Of a DNA stretch of 64,000 bases, positions 32,945 to 40,612 are shown in pieces. Every line of letters begins with the position of its first letter. Positions within the stretch are counted from its first letter, which is position 1. Below the pieces are notes generated by a model that had not been told where the DNA came from, ran no database searches, and worked only from the letters and a program-made list of their open reading frames with translations. Origin of the DNA: Pseudomonas turukhanskensis (lineage in GTDB: Bacteria > Pseudomonadota > Gammaproteobacteria > Pseudomonadales > Pseudomonadaceae); contig NZ_BSFN01000002.1 of NCBI RefSeq assembly GCF_027922365.1, positions 372,001 to 436,000 on the forward strand, written 5' to 3'. A program made the position numbers and the translations under genes.

Positions 32945-33673
32945 TCAAATGTACTGACGTTCGGTGTTGTGGAAAGCGCGACCGTTTTCCGGGCGCGAGG
33001 TGCGGCACAGCACGCTGATGCCGTCTTCGGCGACCTGGCTCCAGTTCAGTTGCACCGGTTTTGGTGCGTACTCAGGGTTGGGGTCCATCGGGTGTTGCAA
33101 GGCGGTGAGCACCACCAGGGTGTCCATCGGCGCGTACAGCTCTAAGTAGTCACCGGCGTTGGAATTGCCAGGGGCGAAGTGGAAGGCGCCGTCGCTGTCG
33201 ACGGTCACCTTGCTGAACAGGTTGAGCACCATCAGCAGGTCTTGCAGGTTGAGGTTCCACTTGCCCATTTCCACCAGCAGGTTGTCCACGCCGTTGCGAA
33301 AGAAGCTATTGCGCAGTTCCTGATAACGGCCAGCGCCGTACTTTTCCTGCACTTCGGCAGCGTTCAGTACCCCGCCAAAACTGTCGTGCCAGCCGCAGGT
33401 ATCGGCGGTGATGGCAGCCAGTACGCGGCCCATGTCCGAGTACAGGCAGTGGCCGACGGTGAGCTTGGCGGTGTGCTGGCCCTTGAGGCTGTCGGGCAGG
33501 TTCAGGCGCTCACTTTTTTCGGCGGCATTGAGCAGCATGAGGCTGACATTGGCGCCGCCTTCGATATCGGTAATGCGCAGCAACTGGCCACGCTTGAGAA
33601 CGAACGAGGTATGGCCGCCGCCCGGTACGGTTTCTTCATACAGGCTGGGGCGCAGGCTCAACGCGCTGGTCAT
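32945..33673 (-). CDS. DUF1989 protein UAAP1, carboxyguanidine deiminase subunit
   Basis: 242 aa of DUF1989 (urea-amidolyase-associated protein 1), paralogous to the next gene. Motifs: [40 protein letters not shown] (metal-binding pattern as in UAAP2), [20 protein letters not shown] and [17 protein letters not shown]. It probably pairs with UAAP2 to deaminate carboxyguanidine. It ends 10 bp before UAAP2 and starts 2 bp after the ABC ATPase gene stop, a tight operon. Confidence 0.9.
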   Translation of the reverse strand: MTSALSLRPSLYEETVPGGGHTSFVLKRGQLLRITDIEGGANVSLMLLNAAEKSERLNLPDSLKGQHTAKLTVGHCLYSDMGRVLAAITADTCGWHDSFGGVLNAAEVQEKYGAGRYQELRNSFFRNGVDNLLVEMGKWNLNLQDLLMVLNLFSKVTVDSDGAFHFAPGNSNAGDYLELYAPMDTLVVLTALQHPMDPNPEYAPKPVQLNWSQVAEDGISVLCRTSRPENGRAFHNTERQYI

Positions 33674-33675
33674 GA

Positions 33676-34479
33676 TCAGGCTCCTTGGTAAACAGCGTGG
33701 AGGCTGCCGGTGACGTGCGCCGGCAGGGCTTCGACGGCGGCGCGGGTGGCGCGGCGGTCGGGGTTTAAGGGGATGTCGTAGGTGATGCGCGCGCCATAAG
33801 CATTCGGCGCATGCGGGTCGTGGCGGACCTTGTCGAACACCATCAAGCGAGTGCCCAAGGTGAAGCCTTCGGAGAGGTCGTGGGTGACCATGAAAACCGT
33901 CAGCTTGGTCTCGCGCCAGAGTTCCAGCAGCAGCTCGTGCATGTCTTTGCGAATGCCGGGGTCCAGCGCGCCAAAGGGCTCGTCGAGCAGCAGCACGCGC
34001 GGCTGCATGATCAGTGCCTGGGCAATGGCCAGACGTTGCTGCATGCCGCCGGAAAGCTGGGTGGGGTATTTGTCCAGGGCGTGGCCGAGGCCGACCTTTT
34101 TCAGCAGCTCGGCCGCCTGCTCGCGAGCATCGCGTTTGGCCTGGCCGAACAGCCGCCCGAACAGCGGTGCGCGGGGCAATTCAAGGCCGAGGGCGACGTT
34201 GTTCAGCACCGACAAATGCGGGAACACCGAGTAACGCTGAAACACCACGCCACGGCTGGAATCCGGCTCGCCGACCAGCTGTTTGCCGCCCAGCAGAATC
34301 TGGCCTTTGCTCGGCACTTCCTGGCCCAGCAGCAGGCGCAGAAAGGTGGACTTGCCGCAGCCGGAGGTGCCCACCAGGGTGCAGAACTCACCCTCGGCGA
34401 CGCTGATATTCAGGTTCTCTAAAACGACTTGGTCGCCGTAGGTTTGCCAGACGTTTTTGACTTCGATGAAGGCGCTCAT
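33676..34479 (-). CDS. ABC transporter ATP-binding protein, guanidine operon
   Basis: 267 aa. Walker A GTSGCGKSTFLRLLLG, Q-loop region SSRGVVFQRYSVFPHLSVLN, signature LSGGMQQRLAIAQAL, Walker B RVLLLDEPFGALD and H-loop MVTHDLSEG are all intact. This is the NitT/TauT (SsuB/TauB) class. With the permease and periplasmic binding protein it would form an importer, most likely for guanidine given the riboswitch upstream. The start overlaps the permease stop (ATGA). Confidence 0.93.
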   Translation of the reverse strand: MSAFIEVKNVWQTYGDQVVLENLNISVAEGEFCTLVGTSGCGKSTFLRLLLGQEVPSKGQILLGGKQLVGEPDSSRGVVFQRYSVFPHLSVLNNVALGLELPRAPLFGRLFGQAKRDAREQAAELLKKVGLGHALDKYPTQLSGGMQQRLAIAQALIMQPRVLLLDEPFGALDPGIRKDMHELLLELWRETKLTVFMVTHDLSEGFTLGTRLMVFDKVRHDPHAPNAYGARITYDIPLNPDRRATRAAVEALPAHVTGSLHAVYQGA

Positions 34480-35291
34480 GCTTTCGCCCCTTCATACCAG
34501 GGGAACGCCAGCTGGGTCAGGCGCTTGAGGCCCAGGTCCATCAGCCAGGCCAGCAGGGTGATCCACGCCACGTAGGGCAGAATCACGTCCATGGCCATAT
34601 AGCGGCGCACCAGAAACACCCGGTAGCCCAGGCCGTCGGTGGAGGCGATGGCTTCGGCGGCAATCAGAAACAGCCAGGCCGAGCCGAGCACCAGGCGCAG
34701 GGCAATCAGCAGGCGCGGCAGCAGTTGCGGCAGAATCACCCGCAGAATCAGGGTCCAGGTCGAGGCGCCGAGGGTTTGCGCCTTGATCAGCAATTCCGGC
34801 GGAATTTCCCGTGCCCGCTGCTCCAGGTCACGGGCTAAAACCGGGGTGATGCCGATGACGATCAGCATCACCTTCGACAATTCGCCGAGGCCGAAAACGA
34901 TAAACAGAATCGGCAGAATCGCCAGCGGGGGCACCATCGACAGCACAGTTAAAAGTGGCGACAGCGGCGCGTTGAACAGCGGCAGGGTGCCGGCGGCAAT
35001 GCCCAGGCACAGGCCGACGATGGCGGCGATACCCAGCCCCATACCGAGACGTTGCAGGCTGGAGGCGGTGTCTTGCCAGAGCAGATAACCGCCGCTGCGT
35101 TTGTCTTCGGTAAAGGCCATGCGTTTGACCGCATCGCTCATCTGCACGGCGCTGGGCAACAGCTTGTCATTGGGGTTGTCTGCCAACCGCGCCGCAGAAC
35201 CGGTGAAGTAGGCGAACAGCAGCAGGGCGAACGGCAGCAGAATCAGCAGCAGTCGTCCGGCACCGTCCGGGTGGCGATTGATCAGGCGCAT
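34476..35291 (-). CDS. ABC transporter permease, guanidine operon
   Basis: 271 aa. Six hydrophobic helices, with the ATPase-contact EAA loop at ELLIKAQTLGASTWTLILRV, followed by LPQLLPRLLIALRLVLGSAW. This is a NitT/TauT-type permease (SsuC/TauC/NrtB-like). LLLILLPFALLLFAYFTG is the first helix. It overlaps the ATPase gene by 4 bp and starts 43 bp after the substrate-binding gene stop; same transcript. Confidence 0.92.
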   Translation of the reverse strand: MRLINRHPDGAGRLLLILLPFALLLFAYFTGSAARLADNPNDKLLPSAVQMSDAVKRMAFTEDKRSGGYLLWQDTASSLQRLGMGLGIAAIVGLCLGIAAGTLPLFNAPLSPLLTVLSMVPPLAILPILFIVFGLGELSKVMLIVIGITPVLARDLEQRAREIPPELLIKAQTLGASTWTLILRVILPQLLPRLLIALRLVLGSAWLFLIAAEAIASTDGLGYRVFLVRRYMAMDVILPYVAWITLLAWLMDLGLKRLTQLAFPWYEGAKA

Positions 35292-35333
35292 GGCAGGCTC
35301 TTCAAAGGGTCGCGATTGAAAGGACGGGCACGT

Positions 35334-36401
35334 TTACAACGTGCCATCCGCCGCCATCTGCACGTAGCGCGGGTCGAAGCGCAGCTTGATGTTGTCCGCA
35401 TCGCCCGTGACCTTGTCTTTGGCAAAGCTCATCCCCACGGCGCCGGCGTCTTTGGCGCCTTCACCGAGCAGGCCATGGGCGAAGGAGAAGTTCGCCACCT
35501 TGCTCATGGTGTCCGGCAGTTGCGCGCTGGTGGCGAACGTCAGGGCGTCTTTGGCGGTGTAGAACAGCTTGGTGGTCGCCAGTTGCGACTTGAAGCCGGC
35601 GAGGTCCGTACCCGAGGCCTTGGCCATATGCTCCAGCGCGGCAGTGGCGCGCGGGCTGTCGGTGGCCATCAACTCCATGATTTCGAACCAGGCGCCGGTA
35701 AGGGCTTTGCCCAGTGCCGGGTTGTCTTTGAGGGTGGCGGTGTTGACCACCATCATGTCCATGATCTCGCCGGGAATCTGGCTGGAGTTGAACACTTCGG
35801 TGGTGTCTGGCTGGGCTTTGATTTCGGCCAGCATGGGGTTCCAGGTGACCACCGAATTGACGTCGCTGGTGTTGAAGGCGGCGGCGATATCAGCGTCGGA
35901 GGTGTTCACCACGCTCAGGTCTTTTTCGCTCATGCCGGCGGTTTCCAGGGCGCGCGCCAGCAAGTAGTGCGACACCGACAACTCCACCAGGTTTACGGGT
36001 TGGCCCTTGAGGTCGGCCAGGGTCTTGCCCTTGCCCTTGAGCACGATGCCGTCGTTGCCGTTGGAGAAGTCGCTGACCACCAGGGCGGTGGAGTCCACGC
36101 CGCCGGCAGCCGGAATGGTGAGGGCGTCCATGTTGGTCATGGTGCAGCCGTCGAACTGGCCGGCGGTGTACTGGTTGATCGACTCGACATAGTCGTTGAG
36201 CTGCACCACGTCGATGGCGATGTTGTACTTCTTCGCCCACTTGTCGACGATGCCTTCGGCGGCCGCGTATTCCCATGGCATCCAGCCGGCGTAGAGGGTC
36301 CAGCAGACGCTGAATTTGTCTTTGGTGGCAGCCTGGGCGTTAAAACTGAGGGCGGCGGCAAGGCCGGATAGAACGAGGGCGGAAAGCAGGGACTTGCGCA
36401 T
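35334..36401 (-). CDS. Periplasmic substrate-binding protein of guanidine-operon ABC transporter
   Basis: 355 aa. Signal peptide MRKSLLSALVLSGLAAALSF, NAQA cleavage region. The body is a NitT/TauT-type (NMT1-like) binding fold: CWTLYAGWMPWEYAAAEGIV, IDVVQLNDYVESINQYTAGQ, FDGCTMTNMDALTIPAAGGV, DGIVLKGKGKTLADLKGQPV. First gene after the guanidine-I riboswitch, so its expression should rise with guanidine. Aromatic residues near the start of the mature domain (WMPWEY) could stack on a guanidinium ligand, which is inference. Confidence 0.92.
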   Translation of the reverse strand: MRKSLLSALVLSGLAAALSFNAQAATKDKFSVCWTLYAGWMPWEYAAAEGIVDKWAKKYNIAIDVVQLNDYVESINQYTAGQFDGCTMTNMDALTIPAAGGVDSTALVVSDFSNGNDGIVLKGKGKTLADLKGQPVNLVELSVSHYLLARALETAGMSEKDLSVVNTSDADIAAAFNTSDVNSVVTWNPMLAEIKAQPDTTEVFNSSQIPGEIMDMMVVNTATLKDNPALGKALTGAWFEIMELMATDSPRATAALEHMAKASGTDLAGFKSQLATTKLFYTAKDALTFATSAQLPDTMSKVANFSFAHGLLGEGAKDAGAVGMSFAKDKVTGDADNIKLRFDPRYVQMAADGTL

Positions 36402-36420
36402 TAAAAACCTCCAGTTCGAG

Positions 36421-36550
36421 AAAAAGCGGGCAGGCGCAACGCGGCTTGGCGTTCGTCTCCCGGGCTTTTGTCCCGCCGTGTAACCTCACTGGAGGTCGAT
36501 AACTCTCGGACCAGTCACTGAGCGTTTTAAGCGCTAGCCGGAACCCTAGT
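36421..36550 (-). promoter_or_regulatory. Guanidine-I (ykkC) riboswitch with intrinsic terminator
   Basis: Reading the minus strand from 36550: CTAGGGTTCCGGCTAG, CTGGTCCGAGAGTTAT, ACACGGCGGGACAAAAGCCC and GGGAGA. These are the conserved blocks of the ykkC guanidine-I aptamer in order. The later stretch GCGCCTGCCCGC followed by T5 (36421-36425) can pair its CCCGC with the aptamer's GCGGG, a mutually exclusive terminator. Guanidine would favour the aptamer and allow readthrough into the ABC transporter and degradation genes. The terminator pairing is my inference. Confidence 0.93.
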
Positions 36551-36881
36551 CATCCATTGCAAATTGTGGTGCCGCGTACCCAGGCCTTGGCATGGGTGAT
36601 TCCTGCACGCCAAGGCTAAAGCGAGAGCCGTGCCAAGTTCGCTCGGCCCGGCAATCACGGGGGCTCGGGTGCAGAGGCCGGTTAGAGGCGTGCAGAACCG
36701 TGCGCGAAAAAAAGGCGAGGGCGGGCAGGGTGCTGCGCTTTGGTGCGCTTCTGAAATAACTGGCAATGGAATAAGAACTTCCCTACAGCAAGCGGGACAC
36801 TTTCTGTGCTGTCCAAGACTTCGGGAGCACCCAATGAGTGGCATTCGCCCCTCGGTTCCCGTGCGGTCTCTGGAGGCTGCC
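36551..36881. other. 331-bp gap between riboswitch and lipoprotein gene
   Basis: It must hold the minus-strand promoter of the guanidine operon and the plus-strand promoter of the lipoprotein gene. I see no further gene or repeat. GGAGG at 36872-36876 is the lipoprotein ribosome binding site. Confidence 0.45.
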
Positions 36882-37331
36882 ATGATGCGTTACAAAACCC
36901 TGCTGCTGGGCCTGATGGGCCTGTTTCTGGCTGGTTGTGCGGGTTATGACTACGACGACAATTACGACCGTGGCTATGGCCGCGGCGGCTACGGCAACGT
37001 GTACAGCGCGCCCTACAGCTATGAGGTGTACTCGGCGCCGCGCTATTACTCGGCCCCTCGGTACTACTCGGCGCCTCCTGTGTATCGCGCACCGCCGCCA
37101 CGGTATTACGTGCCGGCGCCGCCACCCCGGCATCACGCCCCGCATCGCGCCCCGGTGCAGCAAGGCTGGAACCAACCGCCGCGTGGCTATCACCAAGCGC
37201 CCGGTCGCACCCCGGACCGTCACCAGCAGGCCCGCCGCCGGGATGCCGAACATGGCCGTGGCGATTCGCGCCCTGCGCGTAGCGACAACCGTGGTCATGA
37301 CACGCGTTGGGACCGCCGGCAAAACCGCTGA
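36882..37331 (+). CDS. Tyr/Pro/Arg-rich lipoprotein
   Basis: 149 aa. MMRYKTLLLGLMGLFLAGCA gives a perfect lipobox (LAGC). The mature part is low-complexity: Tyr/Gly/Asp (YDYDDNYDRGYGRGGYG), then repeats of YYSAP (PRYYSAPRYYSAPP), a Pro/His stretch (PAPPPRHHAPHRAPV) and an Arg/Asp/His tail (RHQQARRRDAEHGRGDSRPA). No domain. GGAGG stands 5 bp before ATG 36882 and 8 bp before ATG 36885, either of which may start translation. A hairpin follows the stop. Function unknown. Confidence 0.7.
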   Translation: MMRYKTLLLGLMGLFLAGCAGYDYDDNYDRGYGRGGYGNVYSAPYSYEVYSAPRYYSAPRYYSAPPVYRAPPPRYYVPAPPPRHHAPHRAPVQQGWNQPPRGYHQAPGRTPDRHQQARRRDAEHGRGDSRPARSDNRGHDTRWDRRQNR

Positions 37332-37364
37332 CGATTCGCGCCATTAATAAGCAGACAAACAAAA

Positions 37365-37380
37365 GCCCGCTCTCGCGGGC
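37365..37380 (+). terminator. Hairpin after the lipoprotein gene
   Basis: GCCCGCTCTCGCGGGC, 6-bp perfect stem with 4-nt loop, preceded by AAAA and followed by CCTT; a weak or bidirectional terminator. Confidence 0.55.
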
Positions 37381-37465
37381 CCTTGCTGGATTCAGCTAGC
37401 CAAGCGCTGCTACTGCTTCGGGCTAGTGAATCAAGGCACATACAACAACTGGCGATTTAAGGCGG

Positions 37466-37633
37466 TCAGCCTCTGGCGCCATGGCTGGCCTGGCCACCCT
37501 TGCGGCCGGCTTCGGAGGCTTTCTGCGGGTCGTTGGCGAAGTTGCCGCCACTGTTGTGTCCACCCTTGCGTCCAGCTTCCGAGGCCCTCGCTCGATCGTT
37601 GGCGAAATTACCGGGGTTTTTGTTGGTAGGCAT
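37466..37633 (-). CDS. KGG-repeat general stress protein (con-10 family)
   Basis: 55 aa. Two copies of the KGG motif are visible: NFANDRARASEAGRKGGHNS and NFANDPQKASEAGRKGGQAS. The family (con-10/GsiB-like) comprises small hydrophilic stress-induced proteins, in pseudomonads often under RpoS control. The start at 37631-37633 is set by GAGGAGA 8 bp upstream. The mass is too small and charged for an enzyme; it is likely a desiccation or starvation protectant. No neighbour is on its transcript. Confidence 0.88.
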   Translation of the reverse strand: MPTNKNPGNFANDRARASEAGRKGGHNSGGNFANDPQKASEAGRKGGQASHGARG

Positions 37634-37962
37634 TTTGGTTTCTCCTCGTTCAATGAGTAGTAGCAAAACCCTAATGGGCCTTACACGAACTCTGAAGGCC
37701 CTTGGCTGATATCGTTCGGTCAAATTAAGTCATTGGCGACAAACGGTTTTTTGATATTAAAGTGCAACTTCCGGGCAAACTTTTGATTCGGCCGCTGCGC
37801 TTGCGTTAATGGATTTGTGCAACTAAGGCGGGGCAATTCAGTTGCACTAAAACGACCGCTCATCCCCTATACGGAACTGCTCTTACAGCGTTTCGCTCGG
37901 ATACTTCACAGCCCGGCGCACTAGGCGTGTGGGCGGCAGTGACATTCAGGGATAAATGCAGC
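37634..37962. promoter_or_regulatory. 329-bp divergent upstream region with repeated GTGCAACT
   Basis: Three GTGCAACT copies: 37762-37769, 37817-37824, and inverted at 37840-37847 (AGTTGCAC). The last two form an inverted repeat with 15 bp between. This may be an operator or hairpin for the KGG or DUF2188 gene. No other gene was seen. Confidence 0.4.
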
Positions 37963-38226
37963 ATGGGCGACTACCACATCAACCGTGTGCCAGAGGGTTG
38001 GCAACTGATCAAGCAAGGGGCCACGCGCCCGTCCAAACGTGCCCTGACCAAAGGGCGTCTGATACAGGAAACCGAGCGTTTTCTACGCGGCAAGGATGCC
38101 GTGCTGATTATTCACAACGAAGATGGCACCACGGTGGAGCAGACCTACCAGGCCGGCAAGGTCGTGCCTCGGCAGTGGGCCAAGTGGCAGGAATCGGAGT
38201 CAGCCAACGACAAGGGAGAAGCGTAG
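37963..38226 (+). CDS. DUF2188 domain protein
   Basis: 87 aa. MGDYHINRVPEGWQLIKQGA and TRPSKRALTKGRLIQETERF, then GKDAVLIIHNEDGTTVEQTY match DUF2188, a small alpha/beta fold of unknown role in bacteria. The start at 37963 is chosen because family members begin MxxYHIxxxxxGW; an extension to 37927 would add an unconvincing leader. An inverted repeat, GGCGAATATCGTCGAAGACG, follows the stop (38227-38255). Confidence 0.75.
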   Translation: MGDYHINRVPEGWQLIKQGATRPSKRALTKGRLIQETERFLRGKDAVLIIHNEDGTTVEQTYQAGKVVPRQWAKWQESESANDKGEA

Positions 38227-38277
38227 GGCGAATATCGTCGAAGACGATATCCGCCGTTGCGATAGAGCGGCGGATCG

Positions 38278-38691
38278 TTACGCCGGTTGTTCTTCGTCGC
38301 GAATCAACACGCACAGGCGGCCGCTTTCGTCTTCCACGGCGTCGTACACGTAATACATCACCACTTCACCTAAACCGGGCAGGGCGGCCACGTAGTCGCC
38401 AATTTCGGCGCTGAAGTGCGCCTTGCTGCCGGGTTTGGCTTCGCTTTCGATATAGGCGTTGAAAAACAGGCCTGGGTCGGCATCGCCAAAGAAGTCGTCA
38501 CGGGCTTCTGCATCCCATTCGGCCGGGGCGTTGAATTGGCCGGCGAACAACACCTTGCCGTCGCCAAGGTCTTCTTCTTCGGCTTCCGGGTCGGTTTCAT
38601 CGAGGCGGTAAACGGTGCAGCTCAGCGCGTCGGCATGGCCGAGAACAAAGGCGCGGGCGGCCATACGCTTGTCGGTATCCATTACAGGCAT
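38278..38691 (-). CDS. Conserved hypothetical acidic protein
   Basis: 137 aa, strongly acidic (DETDPEAEEEDLGDGK). There is no signal peptide, membrane helix or motif I recognise. Segments such as VLFAGQFNAPAEWDAEARDD, FFGDADPGLFFNAYIESEAK and GEVVMYYVYDAVEDESGRLC suggest one compact alpha/beta domain. It lies 137 bp downstream of the malate:quinone oxidoreductase gene, on the same strand. A later Met (codon 4) could be the start. Confidence 0.6.
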   Translation of the reverse strand: MPVMDTDKRMAARAFVLGHADALSCTVYRLDETDPEAEEEDLGDGKVLFAGQFNAPAEWDAEARDDFFGDADPGLFFNAYIESEAKPGSKAHFSAEIGDYVAALPGLGEVVMYYVYDAVEDESGRLCVLIRDEEQPA

Positions 38692-38828
38692 GGGTCTCTC
38701 CAGTTGTTGCGGCGATGTGCCTGCGAGCGGGCAGTGTGCCGCTCAAGCCCTGGCCTCGCAAGCGCGAACACCGCAAGGGCGACGCCAAAGCACCGGCCAG
38801 GACGGCCGGCGCATGCTGGGGCGGGGAT

Positions 38829-40418
38829 TTACAGTGCGTCGACCATCGGGTCGCTATCGGGCTGCACCTGCACGAACGGCAGATTCAGGCGCGCGCTGCT
38901 CCAGGCGCGGGTGCTATTGGTGAGTTCCAGGTCGTTGTTCAGCTTGCGCCCATAGGACGGAATGATCTCCTTGAGCTTGGCCTGCCACTCGGGCGTCTGC
39001 ACCTTGGCTTTGAAGGTCTTTTCCAGCACCGACAACATGATCGGCGCAGCCGTAGACGCACCCGGCGAGGCTCCTAACAACGCGGCAATGCTGCCGTCGC
39101 TGGCGCTGACCACCTCGGTGCCGAACTGCAGAATGCCGCCCAGCTCGGGGTCTTTCTTGATGATCTGCACACGCTGGCCGGCGTGCACCAGTTCCCAGTC
39201 GGCGTCCTTGGCTTCGGGGAAGTATTCGCGCAAGGCGGCCATGCGGTCGTCCTGGCTCAGCATCAATTGACCGACCAGGTAGGTGGTCAGCGAGGTGTTA
39301 TCCAGGCCGGCATTGGCCATCGGCATCAGGTTGTGCAAGGTCATGGCGCTGAACATGTCCCACAGCGAGCCATTGATCAAAAATTTGGTGGAGAAGGTGG
39401 CGAACGGGCCGAACAGCAGCGCCTTCTGGCCATCGATCACGCGGGTATCCAGGTGCGGCACCGACATGGGCGGCGAGCCCACCGAGGCCTTGCCGTACAC
39501 CTTGGCCTGGTGTTGGGCGACGATTTGCGGGTTCTTGGTCACCAGGAATTCACCGCCCACCGGGAAACCGGCATAGCCGTCGGCTTCGGGAATACCGGAC
39601 TTCTGCAACAGCTTCAGGGCGCCGCCACCGGCGCCGATAAACACGAACTTGGCGTTAACGCTTTTCAGTGCCTCGCCGTTGCCCAAATCCGCCACCACCA
39701 CGTTCCAGGTGCCATCGTCGTTGCGCTTGATGTCGCGCACTTCATGTTGCAGGTGCAGCGCCACGCCCGGCCGGGTGGTGAGCGAGGCGAACAGCTGGCG
39801 GGTGATTTCACCGAAGTTCACGTCGGTGCCGATGGGCATGCGCGTGGCAGCGATTTTTTGGTCCGCGGCGCGGCCGTCCATGACCAACGGAATCCACTGT
39901 TTGATCTGCGCCGGGTCTTCGGAGAACTCCATGCCGCGGAACAGCGAACTGTGTTGCAGGGCCGCGTGACGCTTTTGCAGGTAGCTGACGTTGTCGTCGC
40001 CCCAGACAAAGCTCATATGCGGCACGTTGTTGATAAAGGACGTCGGGTTGTTCAGCACCTTGTGCTCAACCTGGTAGGCCCAGAACTGCTTGGAGATTTC
40101 GAACGACTCGTTGATCGCCACCGCCTTGCTGATGTCGATGCTGCCATCGGCATTTTCCGGGGTGTAGTTCAGCTCGCAGAAGGCCGAGTGGCCGGTGCCG
40201 GCGTTGTTCCAGGGGTTGGAGCTTTCTTCGGCCACTTGGCCCATGCGCTCGTAAACGTCGATGGTCCAGCCCGGCTCCAGTTCATTGAGGTAGGTGCCCA
40301 GGCTGGCACTCATGATGCCGCCGCCGATCAGCAGCACATCGACGGTTTTTTCGGCGGGAGGGGTTTTCGAGCAGCCGGTGAACACCAGGCAGACGAGGGT
40401 TAACAACAGCTTTTTCAT
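38829..40418 (-). CDS. mqo: Malate:quinone oxidoreductase with lipoprotein-like N-terminus
   Basis: 529 aa from ATG 40416-40418 ([20 protein letters not shown]). Mature protein has the FAD-binding start [59 protein letters not shown] and [16 protein letters not shown], all diagnostic for Mqo. It oxidises malate to oxaloacetate and reduces quinone in the TCA cycle at the membrane. The N-terminus is a signal-like helix ending in FTGC, near a lipobox; canonical Mqo is a cytoplasmic-face peripheral protein. A start four codons upstream (40430) has its GGAA abutting the ATG and is less likely. Confidence 0.92.
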   Translation of the reverse strand: MKKLLLTLVCLVFTGCSKTPPAEKTVDVLLIGGGIMSASLGTYLNELEPGWTIDVYERMGQVAEESSNPWNNAGTGHSAFCELNYTPENADGSIDISKAVAINESFEISKQFWAYQVEHKVLNNPTSFINNVPHMSFVWGDDNVSYLQKRHAALQHSSLFRGMEFSEDPAQIKQWIPLVMDGRAADQKIAATRMPIGTDVNFGEITRQLFASLTTRPGVALHLQHEVRDIKRNDDGTWNVVVADLGNGEALKSVNAKFVFIGAGGGALKLLQKSGIPEADGYAGFPVGGEFLVTKNPQIVAQHQAKVYGKASVGSPPMSVPHLDTRVIDGQKALLFGPFATFSTKFLINGSLWDMFSAMTLHNLMPMANAGLDNTSLTTYLVGQLMLSQDDRMAALREYFPEAKDADWELVHAGQRVQIIKKDPELGGILQFGTEVVSASDGSIAALLGASPGASTAAPIMLSVLEKTFKAKVQTPEWQAKLKEIIPSYGRKLNNDLELTNSTRAWSSARLNLPFVQVQPDSDPMVDAL

Positions 40419-40527
40419 CAGTTCAACCATTTCCAGTTTGCTATCCAGACGGCGTAGAGCAAGACCGGGGCCAGGTGCGGCAAGGCGCCGCAGGGCGGGG
40501 GTTGCAGCGGTTTTTTACGCGGCGAAG

Positions 40528-40555
40528 GTGGCGGGATCTGGCCAGATCCCGCCAC
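40528..40555. repeat. Perfect 28-bp palindrome between mqo and MFS genes
   Basis: GTGGCGGGATCTGG followed by its exact complement. No T tract on either strand, so it is not a standard terminator. GGCGAATATCCGCCG at 40600 resembles the inverted repeat at 38227, a second small palindromic family. Confidence 0.8.
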
Positions 40556-40612
40556 GCGATGGGCGGAATTTCGCCGCGAGGGCTGCATGGGGCGTAGGGC
40601 GAATATCCGCCG

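Noticed and set aside
35052..36371. Long plus-strand open frame antisense to the ABC substrate-binding gene
   Set aside because: High-GC codon bias leaves long antisense frames; the sequence has no domain and no ribosome binding site, while the minus-strand protein has a signal peptide and full family motifs. The same applies to 24538-25989 and 39183-40403.
26315..36550. Urea uptake and urea carboxylase/amidolyase operon
   Set aside because: The ykkC-I (guanidine-I) riboswitch and DUF1989 pair point to guanidine; urea was therefore not chosen as the substrate.
40528..40555. Terminator for the MFS or mqo gene
   Set aside because: The 28-bp palindrome is perfect, but neither strand has a T tract after it, and it is upstream of mqo, not downstream.
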